Below, in pieces: positions 1-7,287 of a stretch of 12,184 nt of DNA (positions within the stretch are counted from its first letter, which is position 1; each line of letters starts with the position of its first letter). The stretch covers positions 1-12,184 of the forward strand of contig JAMOMX010000196.1 of NCBI GenBank assembly GCA_027066935.1, read 5' to 3'. The notes beneath the pieces are model-generated. The model searched no databases. It saw only the letters and a list, made by a program, of their open reading frames with translations, and was not told the origin of the DNA. The position numbers were made by a program, and so were the translations under genes. The DNA comes from Sulfurimonas sp. (lineage in GTDB: Bacteria; Campylobacterota; Campylobacteria; Campylobacterales; Sulfurimonadaceae).

Positions 1-35
1 AGGCAGTACAAAAGCTGGGTATTGGGAGGTTTTAG

Positions 36-206
36 GTGATAAGTAGATTTAAACAAATATCTTTGTTTTTACATGAGTATTTTGAGTATATGGGGTATAA
101 AGAAGGTGATTTTCCTATAGGTGAGATAATATTACAAGAAGTTATGAGTTTGCATATGAATCCTTATGTGAATAAATATATAAACACACGAGTCAATAAT
201 GATTAA
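36..206 (+). pseudogene. C-terminal remnant of a DegT/DnrJ/EryC1-type sugar aminotransferase
   Basis: The frame from 36 to the TAA at 204-206 reads ISLFLHEYFEYMGYKEGDFP and then a stretch ending EVMSLHMNPYV. This is the typical C-terminal pattern (PLHLQ...YLGYKEGDFPxxE...LSLPMHPYL) of WbpE/WlbC-like PLP sugar aminotransferases. The same frame is closed by TAG at 33-35, directly before the conserved part, and the usual SLPMHP has become SLHMNP. The tail after NPYV no longer looks like the family. The fragment is therefore best read as the decayed 3' end of an aminotransferase gene, although a frameshift near base 30 cannot be excluded because the rest lies outside the window. Its stop overlaps the start of the next gene, itself an aminotransferase of a different subgroup. 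Bases 1-35 are too short to assign; another frame stops at 44-46. Confidence 0.6.
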
Positions 207-1272
207 TGTTACTAAAACATACTTACCAAATAAAGAAAAATACTTTTCATACATAGACAAAATCTATAAAAATGGATGGATAACAAACAACGGTCCATTA
301 GTGCAAGAGTTAGAAAGAAAATTAGCAGAATATTTAGGTGTTAAAAATATCGTACTAGTTGCAAATGGTACTGTGGCTTTGGAAATTGCTTATCGAACCT
401 TGGAGATAAAAGATTATGCTATAACTACTCCTTTCTCTTTTGTAGCAACAACAAGTTCTTTGGTAACAAATGGTATCAAACCTATTTTTGCAGATATTGA
501 TCCACATACTTTAAATATCAACCCTGAAAATATTAAAAATGCTATTACTAAAAATACATCTGCAATTGTTCCTGTTCATGTATTTGGTAATGGTTGTGAT
601 GTAGAGAGTATAAATGACATAGCAAAAGAAAATAACCTAAAAGTGATATATGATGCTGCTCATGCATTTGATGTGAAGTATAAAGATACAAGTATACTAA
701 ACTATGGAGATATATCTACACTTAGTTTTCATGCTACTAAACTTTTTCACACTATAGAGGGTGGGGCATTGATAATAAATGATGATAGTTTAGTTCAAAA
801 AGCTAGATACCTTATAAACTTTGGGATTGAAAATGAAGAATCCATTCCAAATCTTGGAACCAATGCCAAGATGAATGAGTTTGAAGCAGCTATGGGTTTA
901 TGTATGTTAGATGAGATGGAAATTATTAAATCAATGAGAAAAGAAGTTTATAAAATTTATAAAAAAGAGTTAAAAAATACAGTAGAGCTTCCAAAGCAAA
1001 ATGAAAACATTACTTCAAATCATAGCTACTTTCCAATTATCTTTAAAAGTGAAGAGCAAATGTTAACGGTACAAAAGGCACTCAATGATGAACAAATATT
1101 TCCTAGAAGATATTTTTATCCTTCACTTGATACATTAAATTATATAGAACCAAAACAAAGATGTAATATATCAAGAGATATATGCAATAGAATTTTAGTT
1201 TTGCCAATGTATCCTGAACTCAAAAAAGAAGATCAAACGCATATAATTCAAATTATAAAGAAGAATATATGA
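199..1272 (+). CDS. DegT/DnrJ/EryC1 family nucleotide-sugar aminotransferase (VioA/FdtB-like)
   Basis: This is a PLP-dependent fold-type I aminotransferase that would convert a nucleotide-linked ketosugar to an aminosugar in the cytoplasm. Family marks are NGWITNNGP (25-33), the phosphate-binding ANGTVAL (55-61), TTPFSFVATT (76-85), YDAAHAF (151-157; D152 contacts the PLP ring) and SFHATKLFHTIEGG (176-189), whose K181 is the expected Schiff-base lysine. The SFHATKxFxTxEGG form and the N-terminal W[IL]TNNGP are, from recall, closest to VioA-type enzymes that make dTDP-4-amino-4,6-dideoxyglucose, and to FdtB-like relatives. The length of 357 residues is normal and the protein is intact. The substrate is not fixed, because no sugar dehydratase lies in the window. 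The start at 199 begins with the conserved N terminus and overlaps the preceding remnant. The stop overlaps the next start by four bases (ATGA), so the product probably feeds the ATP-grasp protein that follows. Confidence 0.88.
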   Translation: MINVTKTYLPNKEKYFSYIDKIYKNGWITNNGPLVQELERKLAEYLGVKNIVLVANGTVALEIAYRTLEIKDYAITTPFSFVATTSSLVTNGIKPIFADIDPHTLNINPENIKNAITKNTSAIVPVHVFGNGCDVESINDIAKENNLKVIYDAAHAFDVKYKDTSILNYGDISTLSFHATKLFHTIEGGALIINDDSLVQKARYLINFGIENEESIPNLGTNAKMNEFEAAMGLCMLDEMEIIKSMRKEVYKIYKKELKNTVELPKQNENITSNHSYFPIIFKSEEQMLTVQKALNDEQIFPRRYFYPSLDTLNYIEPKQRCNISRDICNRILVLPMYPELKKEDQTHIIQIIKKNI

Positions 1273-2570
1273 AAACCTATAATATTTTAGTCTTCCCATG
1301 TGGAACAGAAGTAGCAAATGAGATTATTAATTCACTAAAAAACCATAAATATTTTAAAATAAAATTAGCATCAAGTGAAAGGATGTCCTACTGTAATTTT
1401 CATAATCAAAAAATTTATATTTTACCCTATGTTACAGATGATAAGTTTATAGGTGATTTAAAAGAAGTTGTCGATAGTGAAAGTATTGATTTTATTATCC
1501 CTGCTCATGACGATGTTGCATTTGCTTTGAATCACATAGAAAAAGCTATGAATGTTAATGTTATTGGACAAAATAGTGCAATCAATGAGATAGTTAGATT
1601 CAAAGATAAAACCTATGATTATTTTAAAAACATCTTACCAATACCGGATATATATGACAAAGAAGAGGATGTTATTTTCCCTATTTTTGTAAAGCCAAAG
1701 AAGGGGCAAGGTTCACAAGACTCTTTTTTGATAAAAGATAGTCGAAAATTTAAACACTTTAAAGATCAGTACTCTATTGATAAATTTGTGTGGATGGAAT
1801 ATCTGAGTGGGAATGAATTTACTATAGATTGTTTTTCTGATAAGGGTAATCTTTTATATGCTGGTGGAAGAACTCGTGAAAAAATGACTCGAGGTATCTC
1901 TGTCCAGTCCACCTTTGTTAATGATAAAGCTTTACAGGAACAATTTCAAAATTTTGCAAATATCATCAGCCAAAAATTAATGCTACATGGTCTCTGGTTT
2001 TATCAAATGAAGTTAGATAAAAACGGGAAATTAAAATTGTTAGAAATAGGACCCAGGGTATCTGGAACAATGATGCTCAATCGTTCCCGTGGTGTAAACT
2101 TTGTGGAGTTGGCATTGTTTCAAAAACTTGGTTTTCCTGTGGAAGTTACTTTTAATGATATCGAGATATCACTTGGACGGGCACTGGTGCCAAAATATAA
2201 GACCAATATAAAGTATGAAAATCTGTATATTGATTTTGATGATACATTATTTCTAGATGAGAAGTATATCAATACTGATCTAATGAAACTAATATTTCAG
2301 GCAAAAAATAAAAATAAAAATGTATATCTGATTACAAAGAACAAAAAGAATAATCTAACAAAGGCATTACATAAATTTGGTATTAGTCATGTCTTTGATG
2401 ATATTTTACATATTCGAGATTTAGATAAAAAGGTGGACTATATGAAGAAGAGTTCAGTATTGATCGATGATTCATTTCAGGAACGCAGAGAGGCTATAGA
2501 TAGTGGCTTATATGCTTTTGGCAATGATGCAATAGAAATGTTAATATTAAATTCAAGGATAAAAAAATGA
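1269..2570 (+). CDS. ATP-grasp ligase fused to a C-terminal HAD-like domain
   Basis: The first ~310 residues look like an ATP-grasp carboxylate-amine ligase with a pre-ATP-grasp N terminus: ILVFPCGTEVA (6-16), PAHDDVAF (78-85), FVKPKKGQGS (140-149, lysine and glycine-rich ATP loop), WMEYLSGNEFTID (175-187) and LLEIGPRVSGTM (257-268), where E259 is the likely metal ligand. The last ~115 residues carry HAD motifs: DFDDT (322-326), LITK (354-357), a lysine near 387-388 and SVLIDDS (396-402). ATP-grasp enzymes join a carboxylate to an amine through an acyl-phosphate. Placed directly after a sugar aminotransferase, it may attach an amino acid or other acid to the new sugar amine; that role is inferred. 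The HAD part could be a phosphatase or a structural appendage. The gene overlaps both neighbours by four bases. The substrate is unknown, and I do not recognise a characterised homologue. Confidence 0.8.
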   Translation: MKTYNILVFPCGTEVANEIINSLKNHKYFKIKLASSERMSYCNFHNQKIYILPYVTDDKFIGDLKEVVDSESIDFIIPAHDDVAFALNHIEKAMNVNVIGQNSAINEIVRFKDKTYDYFKNILPIPDIYDKEEDVIFPIFVKPKKGQGSQDSFLIKDSRKFKHFKDQYSIDKFVWMEYLSGNEFTIDCFSDKGNLLYAGGRTREKMTRGISVQSTFVNDKALQEQFQNFANIISQKLMLHGLWFYQMKLDKNGKLKLLEIGPRVSGTMMLNRSRGVNFVELALFQKLGFPVEVTFNDIEISLGRALVPKYKTNIKYENLYIDFDDTLFLDEKYINTDLMKLIFQAKNKNKNVYLITKNKKNNLTKALHKFGISHVFDDILHIRDLDKKVDYMKKSSVLIDDSFQERREAIDSGLYAFGNDAIEMLILNSRIKK

Positions 2571-3859
2571 ATAAAAAAATATATGTTGGAATGAGTGCAG
2601 ATTTAGTTCATCCAGGACATATAAATATCTTAAAAGAAGCTGCAAAACTAGGTAAAGTAACAGTAGGTCTTTTGACAGACAAAGCAATAGCTAGCTACAA
2701 GCGGCTTCCTTATATGACTTATGAACAGAGAAAAGATGTGCTTGAAAACATTAAAGGTGTAGTAGAAGTGATAGCTCAAGAAACATTAGATTATCGTCCA
2801 AACCTTGAAGCTTTAAAGCCTGATATTGTAGTTCATGGTGATGATTGGAAAGAAGGAGTACAATTCAAAACAAGACAACAAGTTATCGATACATTATCTC
2901 AATGGGGTGGAAAACTTGTTGAGATTAAATATACAGAAGGCATATCATCAACACAATTAAATAATTCCTTGAAAGAGATAGGGACAACACCAGATATTAG
3001 AAGAAGTAGATTAAGAAGATTAGTAGAATCAAAAAATATTGTAAGAATCATGGAATCACATAATGCACTTAGTGGCTTGATTATTGAAACTATTAAAGGT
3101 GATACAGATGTGGAATATGATGGTATGTGGAGCAGTTCATTAACTGACTCAACTTCAAAAGGCAAACCAGATATAGAAACCGTTGATGTAAGTACAAGAA
3201 TTACTACTATCAATGAAATATTTGAGGTTACGACCAAACCAATGATCTATGATGCAGATACGGGAGGTATCCCAGAACATTTTGCATTTACTGTAAGAAC
3301 ATTGGAAAGAACTGGAATTAGTGCAGTCATTATAGAAGATAAAACAGGCTTAAAAAAGAACTCTTTATTTGGAAATGATGTAGCTCAAATACAAGATACA
3401 ATAGAAAATTTTTGTCAAAAAATACAAATAGGCAAAAATGCACAAATTACTGATGATTTTATGATAATAGCAAGAATTGAAAGTTTGATTTTAGAGAAAG
3501 GCATGGATGATGCTGTAACTCGTGCAAAAGCTTATATCAAATCTGGTGCTGATGGCATTATGATACATTCGAGACAAAAATCGCCTGATGAAATTTTGGA
3601 ATTTTGCAAAATACTTAGAAAACATAATGAAAATATTACTATTATCGTAGTGCCAACAAGCTTTAATCAGATTACAGCAAAAGAACTAAGTGAATCTGGC
3701 GTAAACATAGTTATCTATGCTAATCACATGTTAAGAGCAGCATATCCTGGTATGATGAATGTGGCAAAATCTATTTTGGACAATGATAGAAGCTTGGAGG
3801 CTGAAAAAGATCTCTTGTCAATAAAAAAGATTTTAGACTTAATTCCAGGAACTAGATAA
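2567..3859 (+). CDS. pepM: Bifunctional cytidylyltransferase / phosphoenolpyruvate phosphomutase
   Basis: Two enzymes are fused. Residues 1-~138 are a TagD-like nucleotidyltransferase with VHPGH (14-18, the HxGH motif), HGDDW (90-94) and TEGISSTQL (123-131, the ISSTxx signature). Residues ~150-430 are a PEP mutase of the isocitrate lyase superfamily with MESHNALSG (162-170), MWSSSLTDS (187-195), PDIETVD (201-207; D202 fits the catalytic-loop Asp), DADTGG (229-234) and EDKTGLKKNS (257-266). The last of these exactly fits the EDKx5NS signature that separates true mutases from lyases of the fold. The mutase isomerises phosphoenolpyruvate to 3-phosphonopyruvate, the committed step of phosphonate synthesis. 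The cytidylyltransferase resembles PntC-type domains known to activate phosphonates as CMP/CDP-type donors, for example CMP-aminoethylphosphonate in Treponema denticola. The gene overlaps the ATP-grasp gene by four bases and the decarboxylase by one (TAATG). Family assignment is secure; the nucleotidyl acceptor is inferred. Confidence 0.93.
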   Translation: MNKKIYVGMSADLVHPGHINILKEAAKLGKVTVGLLTDKAIASYKRLPYMTYEQRKDVLENIKGVVEVIAQETLDYRPNLEALKPDIVVHGDDWKEGVQFKTRQQVIDTLSQWGGKLVEIKYTEGISSTQLNNSLKEIGTTPDIRRSRLRRLVESKNIVRIMESHNALSGLIIETIKGDTDVEYDGMWSSSLTDSTSKGKPDIETVDVSTRITTINEIFEVTTKPMIYDADTGGIPEHFAFTVRTLERTGISAVIIEDKTGLKKNSLFGNDVAQIQDTIENFCQKIQIGKNAQITDDFMIIARIESLILEKGMDDAVTRAKAYIKSGADGIMIHSRQKSPDEILEFCKILRKHNENITIIVVPTSFNQITAKELSESGVNIVIYANHMLRAAYPGMMNVAKSILDNDRSLEAEKDLLSIKKILDLIPGTR

Positions 3860-4932
3860 TGGCAATTGATACTAATAATTTTGTAGATAAGCTAATATCT
3901 CAAGGATATACACATCTCTGCGTGGTACCTTGCAGTTTTGCAAAAAATATTATCAATGCAGTCATAAATAATAACAAGATTGAATATGTGCCATGTGCAA
4001 GTGAAGCTGTTGCATGTTCGGTCGCGGCAGGTCTAAAGATGGCAGATCAAAACCCAATAGTTATTGTTCAATCATCAGGTATAACCAATATGGGTAGTTG
4101 TATCACTAGTTTATTGAAGCCTTATGGCGTAACATTTCCTATGTTGGTAAGTTGGAGAGACTATAGGGAGGGTGATAGCGAAATCCAGCATCAGCACTTG
4201 GCTACTAAATTGCCAGATTTAGTAGAGGCTTATGGTTATGAATATTTAATTCTCGATCAAGATAGTGAAAATAAAGCCATAAAACAAATTGATATTTGCA
4301 ACAATACTAATATAATTTGTTTGTTAAAAAAAGATACATTTTCAAAAGTAGATTTAAATGAAGAGCATAAATTAGATCTATCAGCATATACCCCAAGAAG
4401 TGAATTTTTAAAAAGTTTGAACAAAAACTTCAAAGAAAGTAATACTCTTTTTATAGGAACCACAGGCAATACTGCCAGAGAGATGTATAGTTTTATGCCA
4501 GATACAAACAACTTCTATATGGCTGGTAATATGGGAGGAGCATTGAGTCTTGGTCTTGGAACTTCTATGGCAGGTAAAAAAGTGATCGTTTGTGGTGGTG
4601 ATGCAGAGTTTGTAATGCATATGGGCGGGCTCACAACCTCTGGTAGATATAAAGATAAAGTAGACTTAACATATATTTTATTTGATAACGAATCTAACAA
4701 AAGCACAGGCGGACAAAATACCTATCAAGGTCATATTGATTATATAGCTATTGCCAGAAATTCTAATATTGATACTATTGATAAAGTAATCGATAATGTA
4801 GATATTTTTTCCAAAACAATCAATGATATTAAAAATAAACCAGGTATAAAGTTCATTTGTGTTAAATGTGGTCTTGATAATGAAACACCAAGACCACCAT
4901 TGGATATAGTTAAAGTGAAAGAGTTCAAATGA
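3859..4932 (+). CDS. ppd: Phosphonopyruvate decarboxylase (thiamine diphosphate-dependent)
   Basis: This enzyme decarboxylates phosphonopyruvate to phosphonoacetaldehyde, the irreversible step that pulls the unfavourable mutase reaction forward. The N-terminal Pyr half contains PCSFAKNII (24-32), CASEAVACSVAAGL (46-59; E49 is the likely cofactor-activating glutamate) and QSSGITNMGSCITSL (71-85). The C-terminal PP half contains GNMGGALSLGLG (223-234), GGDAEFVMHMGGL (246-258) and FDNESNKSTGGQNT (275-288); the STGGQ signature is typical of Ppd and sulfopyruvate decarboxylase. The usual thiamine-binding GDG...NN reads GDA (247-249)...DN (276-277), a variation within the expected spacing. The length of 357 residues is slightly short compared with roughly 375-400 in characterised enzymes. 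Its start is coupled to the mutase stop (TAATG) and its stop overlaps the dehydrogenase start by four bases, so all three act together. Sulfopyruvate decarboxylase is the alternative, made unlikely by the PEP mutase neighbour. Confidence 0.9.
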   Translation: MAIDTNNFVDKLISQGYTHLCVVPCSFAKNIINAVINNNKIEYVPCASEAVACSVAAGLKMADQNPIVIVQSSGITNMGSCITSLLKPYGVTFPMLVSWRDYREGDSEIQHQHLATKLPDLVEAYGYEYLILDQDSENKAIKQIDICNNTNIICLLKKDTFSKVDLNEEHKLDLSAYTPRSEFLKSLNKNFKESNTLFIGTTGNTAREMYSFMPDTNNFYMAGNMGGALSLGLGTSMAGKKVIVCGGDAEFVMHMGGLTTSGRYKDKVDLTYILFDNESNKSTGGQNTYQGHIDYIAIARNSNIDTIDKVIDNVDIFSKTINDIKNKPGIKFICVKCGLDNETPRPPLDIVKVKEFK

Positions 4933-6002
4933 AACAAAATTTTACATATCATATGCCAACAAAAATAGTATATGGCAAAAACTCTTTTGATGATTTAGAT
5001 ATATATGTCAATGGAAGAAAAACTTTACTCATAACTTCGAATGTATTTGTAAAAAGAGGTTTGGTCGAAAAGATAAAAAAGCTTACTGGCAGTATAGTAC
5101 ATGTCATATCTAATGTAAAGTCACACCCAGAGTTTAAAGATTTAGAAATCACTTATAATAAAATAAAAGATATAGATTTTGAACTTATTTTAGCAGTAGG
5201 TGGTGGATCTGTCTTGGATGCATCAAAGTTCTTTGCTGTCCAAAATGAAAAAAAAGAGTATAAATTTATAGAAGAGATCATCAAAGGGAAAAGGCAAAAG
5301 AGGGATTATAGACTTATTCCTATTGTCTCAGTACCTACAACGGCAGGAACAGGAAGCGAAATAACACCTTGGGCTACAATTTGGGACATGGATGAAAAGA
5401 AAAAGTACTCACTGCATCTGCCAAATTTATTTAGTGAAGTTGCTATTTATGATCCTATGCTTACCTTATCAGTTCCAAAAGTTATTACGATACAAACAGG
5501 GCTAGACACCTTATCTCACGCATTAGAATCTATTTGGAACAAAAATGCAAATACTGTTACTGTGAACTATGCTATCAAATCAGCAAAACTAATTATAGAC
5601 AATTTAGTAGACCTTTCAAAAGATTTGGAAAATATAGAGTATAGAGACAATATTATGAAAGCTTGCATGTATGCTGGATTAGCATTTTCAAATACACAAA
5701 CTGCTATTGCTCATGGAATGAGTTATTATATAACAGCTCATAAAGGTATAGATCATGGAATTGCGTGTAGTTTTACTTTGCCTATGTTGATTGATAATGT
5801 TATTGGCAAGTATGATTTTGTAGATGATGCATTACTAGAGATATTCGGAGAATTATCTTCAAAAAAATTGAAAGATATTTTTGAAAAGTTAAATATATCA
5901 ACTAAGTTTAGTGATTATCAAATCAATGATAAAGAGTTAGCAGAGATAAAATTATCGCTGAAAAACAACCAGCGTGTCGATAATAGCTTGATTAATATAT
6001 AA
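4929..6002 (+). CDS. Iron-type (group III) alcohol dehydrogenase, probable phosphonoacetaldehyde reductase
   Basis: This is an NAD(P)-dependent metal alcohol dehydrogenase. YHMPTKIVYGKNS (7-19) is the typical N terminus. GGGSVLD (91-97) is the dinucleotide loop, followed by PTTAGTGSE (136-144). Metal ligands are D193 and H197 in GLDTLSHALES (191-201), H262 in IAHGM (260-264) and H276 in DHGIACS (275-281), so the complete Asp-His-His-His set is present. In phosphonate pathways, members of this family (PhpC, FomC) reduce phosphonoacetaldehyde to 2-hydroxyethylphosphonate. Following the mutase and decarboxylase in an overlapping operon, the same reaction is the natural reading here. At 357 residues it is some 20-30 shorter than usual, with the shortening at the C terminus, but no catalytic residue is lost. 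The specific substrate rests on context, not on a substrate-specific motif. Confidence 0.85.
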   Translation: MKQNFTYHMPTKIVYGKNSFDDLDIYVNGRKTLLITSNVFVKRGLVEKIKKLTGSIVHVISNVKSHPEFKDLEITYNKIKDIDFELILAVGGGSVLDASKFFAVQNEKKEYKFIEEIIKGKRQKRDYRLIPIVSVPTTAGTGSEITPWATIWDMDEKKKYSLHLPNLFSEVAIYDPMLTLSVPKVITIQTGLDTLSHALESIWNKNANTVTVNYAIKSAKLIIDNLVDLSKDLENIEYRDNIMKACMYAGLAFSNTQTAIAHGMSYYITAHKGIDHGIACSFTLPMLIDNVIGKYDFVDDALLEIFGELSSKKLKDIFEKLNISTKFSDYQINDKELAEIKLSLKNNQRVDNSLINI

Positions 6003-6014
6003 AATATACATAAA

Positions 6015-6020
6015 AAGGAA
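6015..6020 (+). promoter_or_regulatory. Ribosome binding site AAGGAA for the transferase gene
   Basis: AAGGAA lies seven bases before the ATG at 6028, in the only short gap (25 bases) between the phosphonate genes and the next gene. It supports the 6028 start and shows that this gene has its own translation initiation, unlike the preceding four, which start within the end of the gene before them. Confidence 0.6.
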
Positions 6021-6027
6021 TTTATTT

Positions 6028-7287
6028 ATGTTAAGTTTGCTAACTGTAAATGGTAGACCAATTACCTTAGAAAGAGTAGTTAGTTATGGAAAATATAGAC
6101 TTAAAAAACTGGTACCTAATTTATCTTTTTTATTTTCTATCTTTGATTATATCATTCCAAAACGAAATGATTACTGGATACTACCTGTTTATTTTATTGG
6201 AAAAGGGGATTTTTCTGATAGTAATTTAGCAATATTTGAAATAATAAAAAATGATCCAAAAATAATAAAGATAATTTTAACACGAGAAAGTAAAGTTGCA
6301 ATAGACGGCATAAATACAATTGTCATTCCTATGAATTCATTGAAAGCAGTATGGTATCTTATGAGATCCAAAATAATATTTATTCAGCATTCTATTTGGT
6401 TGGATTTGGCAAAAGCAAAATTTCAAATTTACTACCAAGGTAAAAGAGAAATTATACAGCTTTGGCACGGTATCCCAATAAAAGATATTTCTCACCAAAA
6501 TACGGGTATTATTAATAAAAGAAGCTTGAAAGAGATGTCTAATTACCATGTAACTTGCTATTCTGAAACTGATAAAAAAAATATGCAAAAAGCATTTTAT
6601 AAAGTTGATAAAGATAATTTTTGGATTACAGGAGCACCTCGAAATGATTTTCTTCTTATGAAGGAAGAAAAACTCCCAGATTTATATCAATTTGGACTAA
6701 AACACTTAAGAAAGTTGTTGAGTGGTAGAAAACTTATTCTTTATGCTCCTACATATAGGGAGACAACTGTAAAAGGAACTCATTATAATTTTTCGGAAGA
6801 TGAATTGGATAGAATTGAGGAATTTTTATTACAAAATGATTGTGTTCTTGGATTGAGGTATCACATATATCGCAAACCTGATTTTTATAAAAATTTTTTA
6901 CAAAGAAAAAATATCATTGACTTAGATGCAGAGGTAATTTCTGATGTTAGATTAATCATAAGAGAGTCTAAAATTGTGATATCTGACTATTCAAGCGTAT
7001 TTGTTGAATCATTATATCTTGATAAAAGATGTATAAGTTTTGCATATGATTATAAAAGTTATTTTGAAACCCAGAGAGGTTTCTTTTATGACTTCGAATC
7101 AATTTTTCCTGGAGACATCAGTTATAATTTCGATGAATTAATGGAGGCTATCTCAAATGCAAATAAACCATACACAGCCAAACAACAAGACAAAATAAAA
7201 ATTATCAAGTCAACACTTTTCAAATACATCGATGACAACAACAGTCAACGTGTAGTAAACAAAGTAAAGGAACTAGTTTTTGAGTAG
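6028..7287 (+). CDS. CDP-glycerol glycerophosphotransferase family protein (TagB/TagF-like)
   Basis: The protein matches the Glyphos_transf fold, a GT-B-type family that transfers a phosphoalcohol from a CDP donor to a polymer or lipid acceptor at the inner face of the membrane. Visible motifs are QLWHGIPIKDI (144-154; H147 fits the catalytic histidine), TGAPRND (201-207), LILYAPTYRE (236-245), LRYHIY (276-281), ISDYSSVFVES (318-328) and QRGFFYDFE (349-357). These follow the order and spacing of the teichoic-acid enzymes, at a normal 419 residues. No glycerol-3-phosphate cytidylyltransferase stands alone in the window; the only CDP-activating domain is the one fused to PEP mutase. The likely donor is therefore a CDP-phosphonate such as CDP-hydroxyethylphosphonate, making this the enzyme that decorates the glycan. 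That donor is inferred; a CDP-glycerol or CDP-ribitol donor made elsewhere remains possible. The stop lies inside the start of the flippase gene. Confidence 0.85.
   Translation: MLSLLTVNGRPITLERVVSYGKYRLKKLVPNLSFLFSIFDYIIPKRNDYWILPVYFIGKGDFSDSNLAIFEIIKNDPKIIKIILTRESKVAIDGINTIVIPMNSLKAVWYLMRSKIIFIQHSIWLDLAKAKFQIYYQGKREIIQLWHGIPIKDISHQNTGIINKRSLKEMSNYHVTCYSETDKKNMQKAFYKVDKDNFWITGAPRNDFLLMKEEKLPDLYQFGLKHLRKLLSGRKLILYAPTYRETTVKGTHYNFSEDELDRIEEFLLQNDCVLGLRYHIYRKPDFYKNFLQRKNIIDLDAEVISDVRLIIRESKIVISDYSSVFVESLYLDKRCISFAYDYKSYFETQRGFFYDFESIFPGDISYNFDELMEAISNANKPYTAKQQDKIKIIKSTLFKYIDDNNSQRVVNKVKELVFE
7267..7271 (+). promoter_or_regulatory. Ribosome binding site AAGGA deciding the TTG start of the flippase
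   Basis: AAGGA sits eight bases before a TTG codon at 7280, inside the last codons of the upstream gene. No ATG lies close by in the flippase frame; the first is at residue 20, within the conserved N-terminal segment. The site therefore favours the TTG start and an eight-base gene overlap. Confidence 0.5.

Noticed and set aside
199..1272. The DegT-family gene as a phosphonoacetaldehyde aminotransferase making aminoethylphosphonate
   Set aside because: Its motifs (SFHATKLFHTIEGG, WITNNGP) are those of nucleotide-ketosugar aminotransferases. Known phosphonoacetaldehyde aminotransferases belong to other PLP families.
2899..3237. 112-codon open frame on the minus strand
   Set aside because: It lies entirely inside the PEP mutase fusion gene, has no family motif and no plausible ribosome binding site. 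It is a shadow of the real gene.
4257..5152. Several minus-strand open frames of 60-84 codons across the decarboxylase and dehydrogenase genes
   Set aside because: All sit opposite strongly supported genes, overlap each other and show no recognisable protein features.
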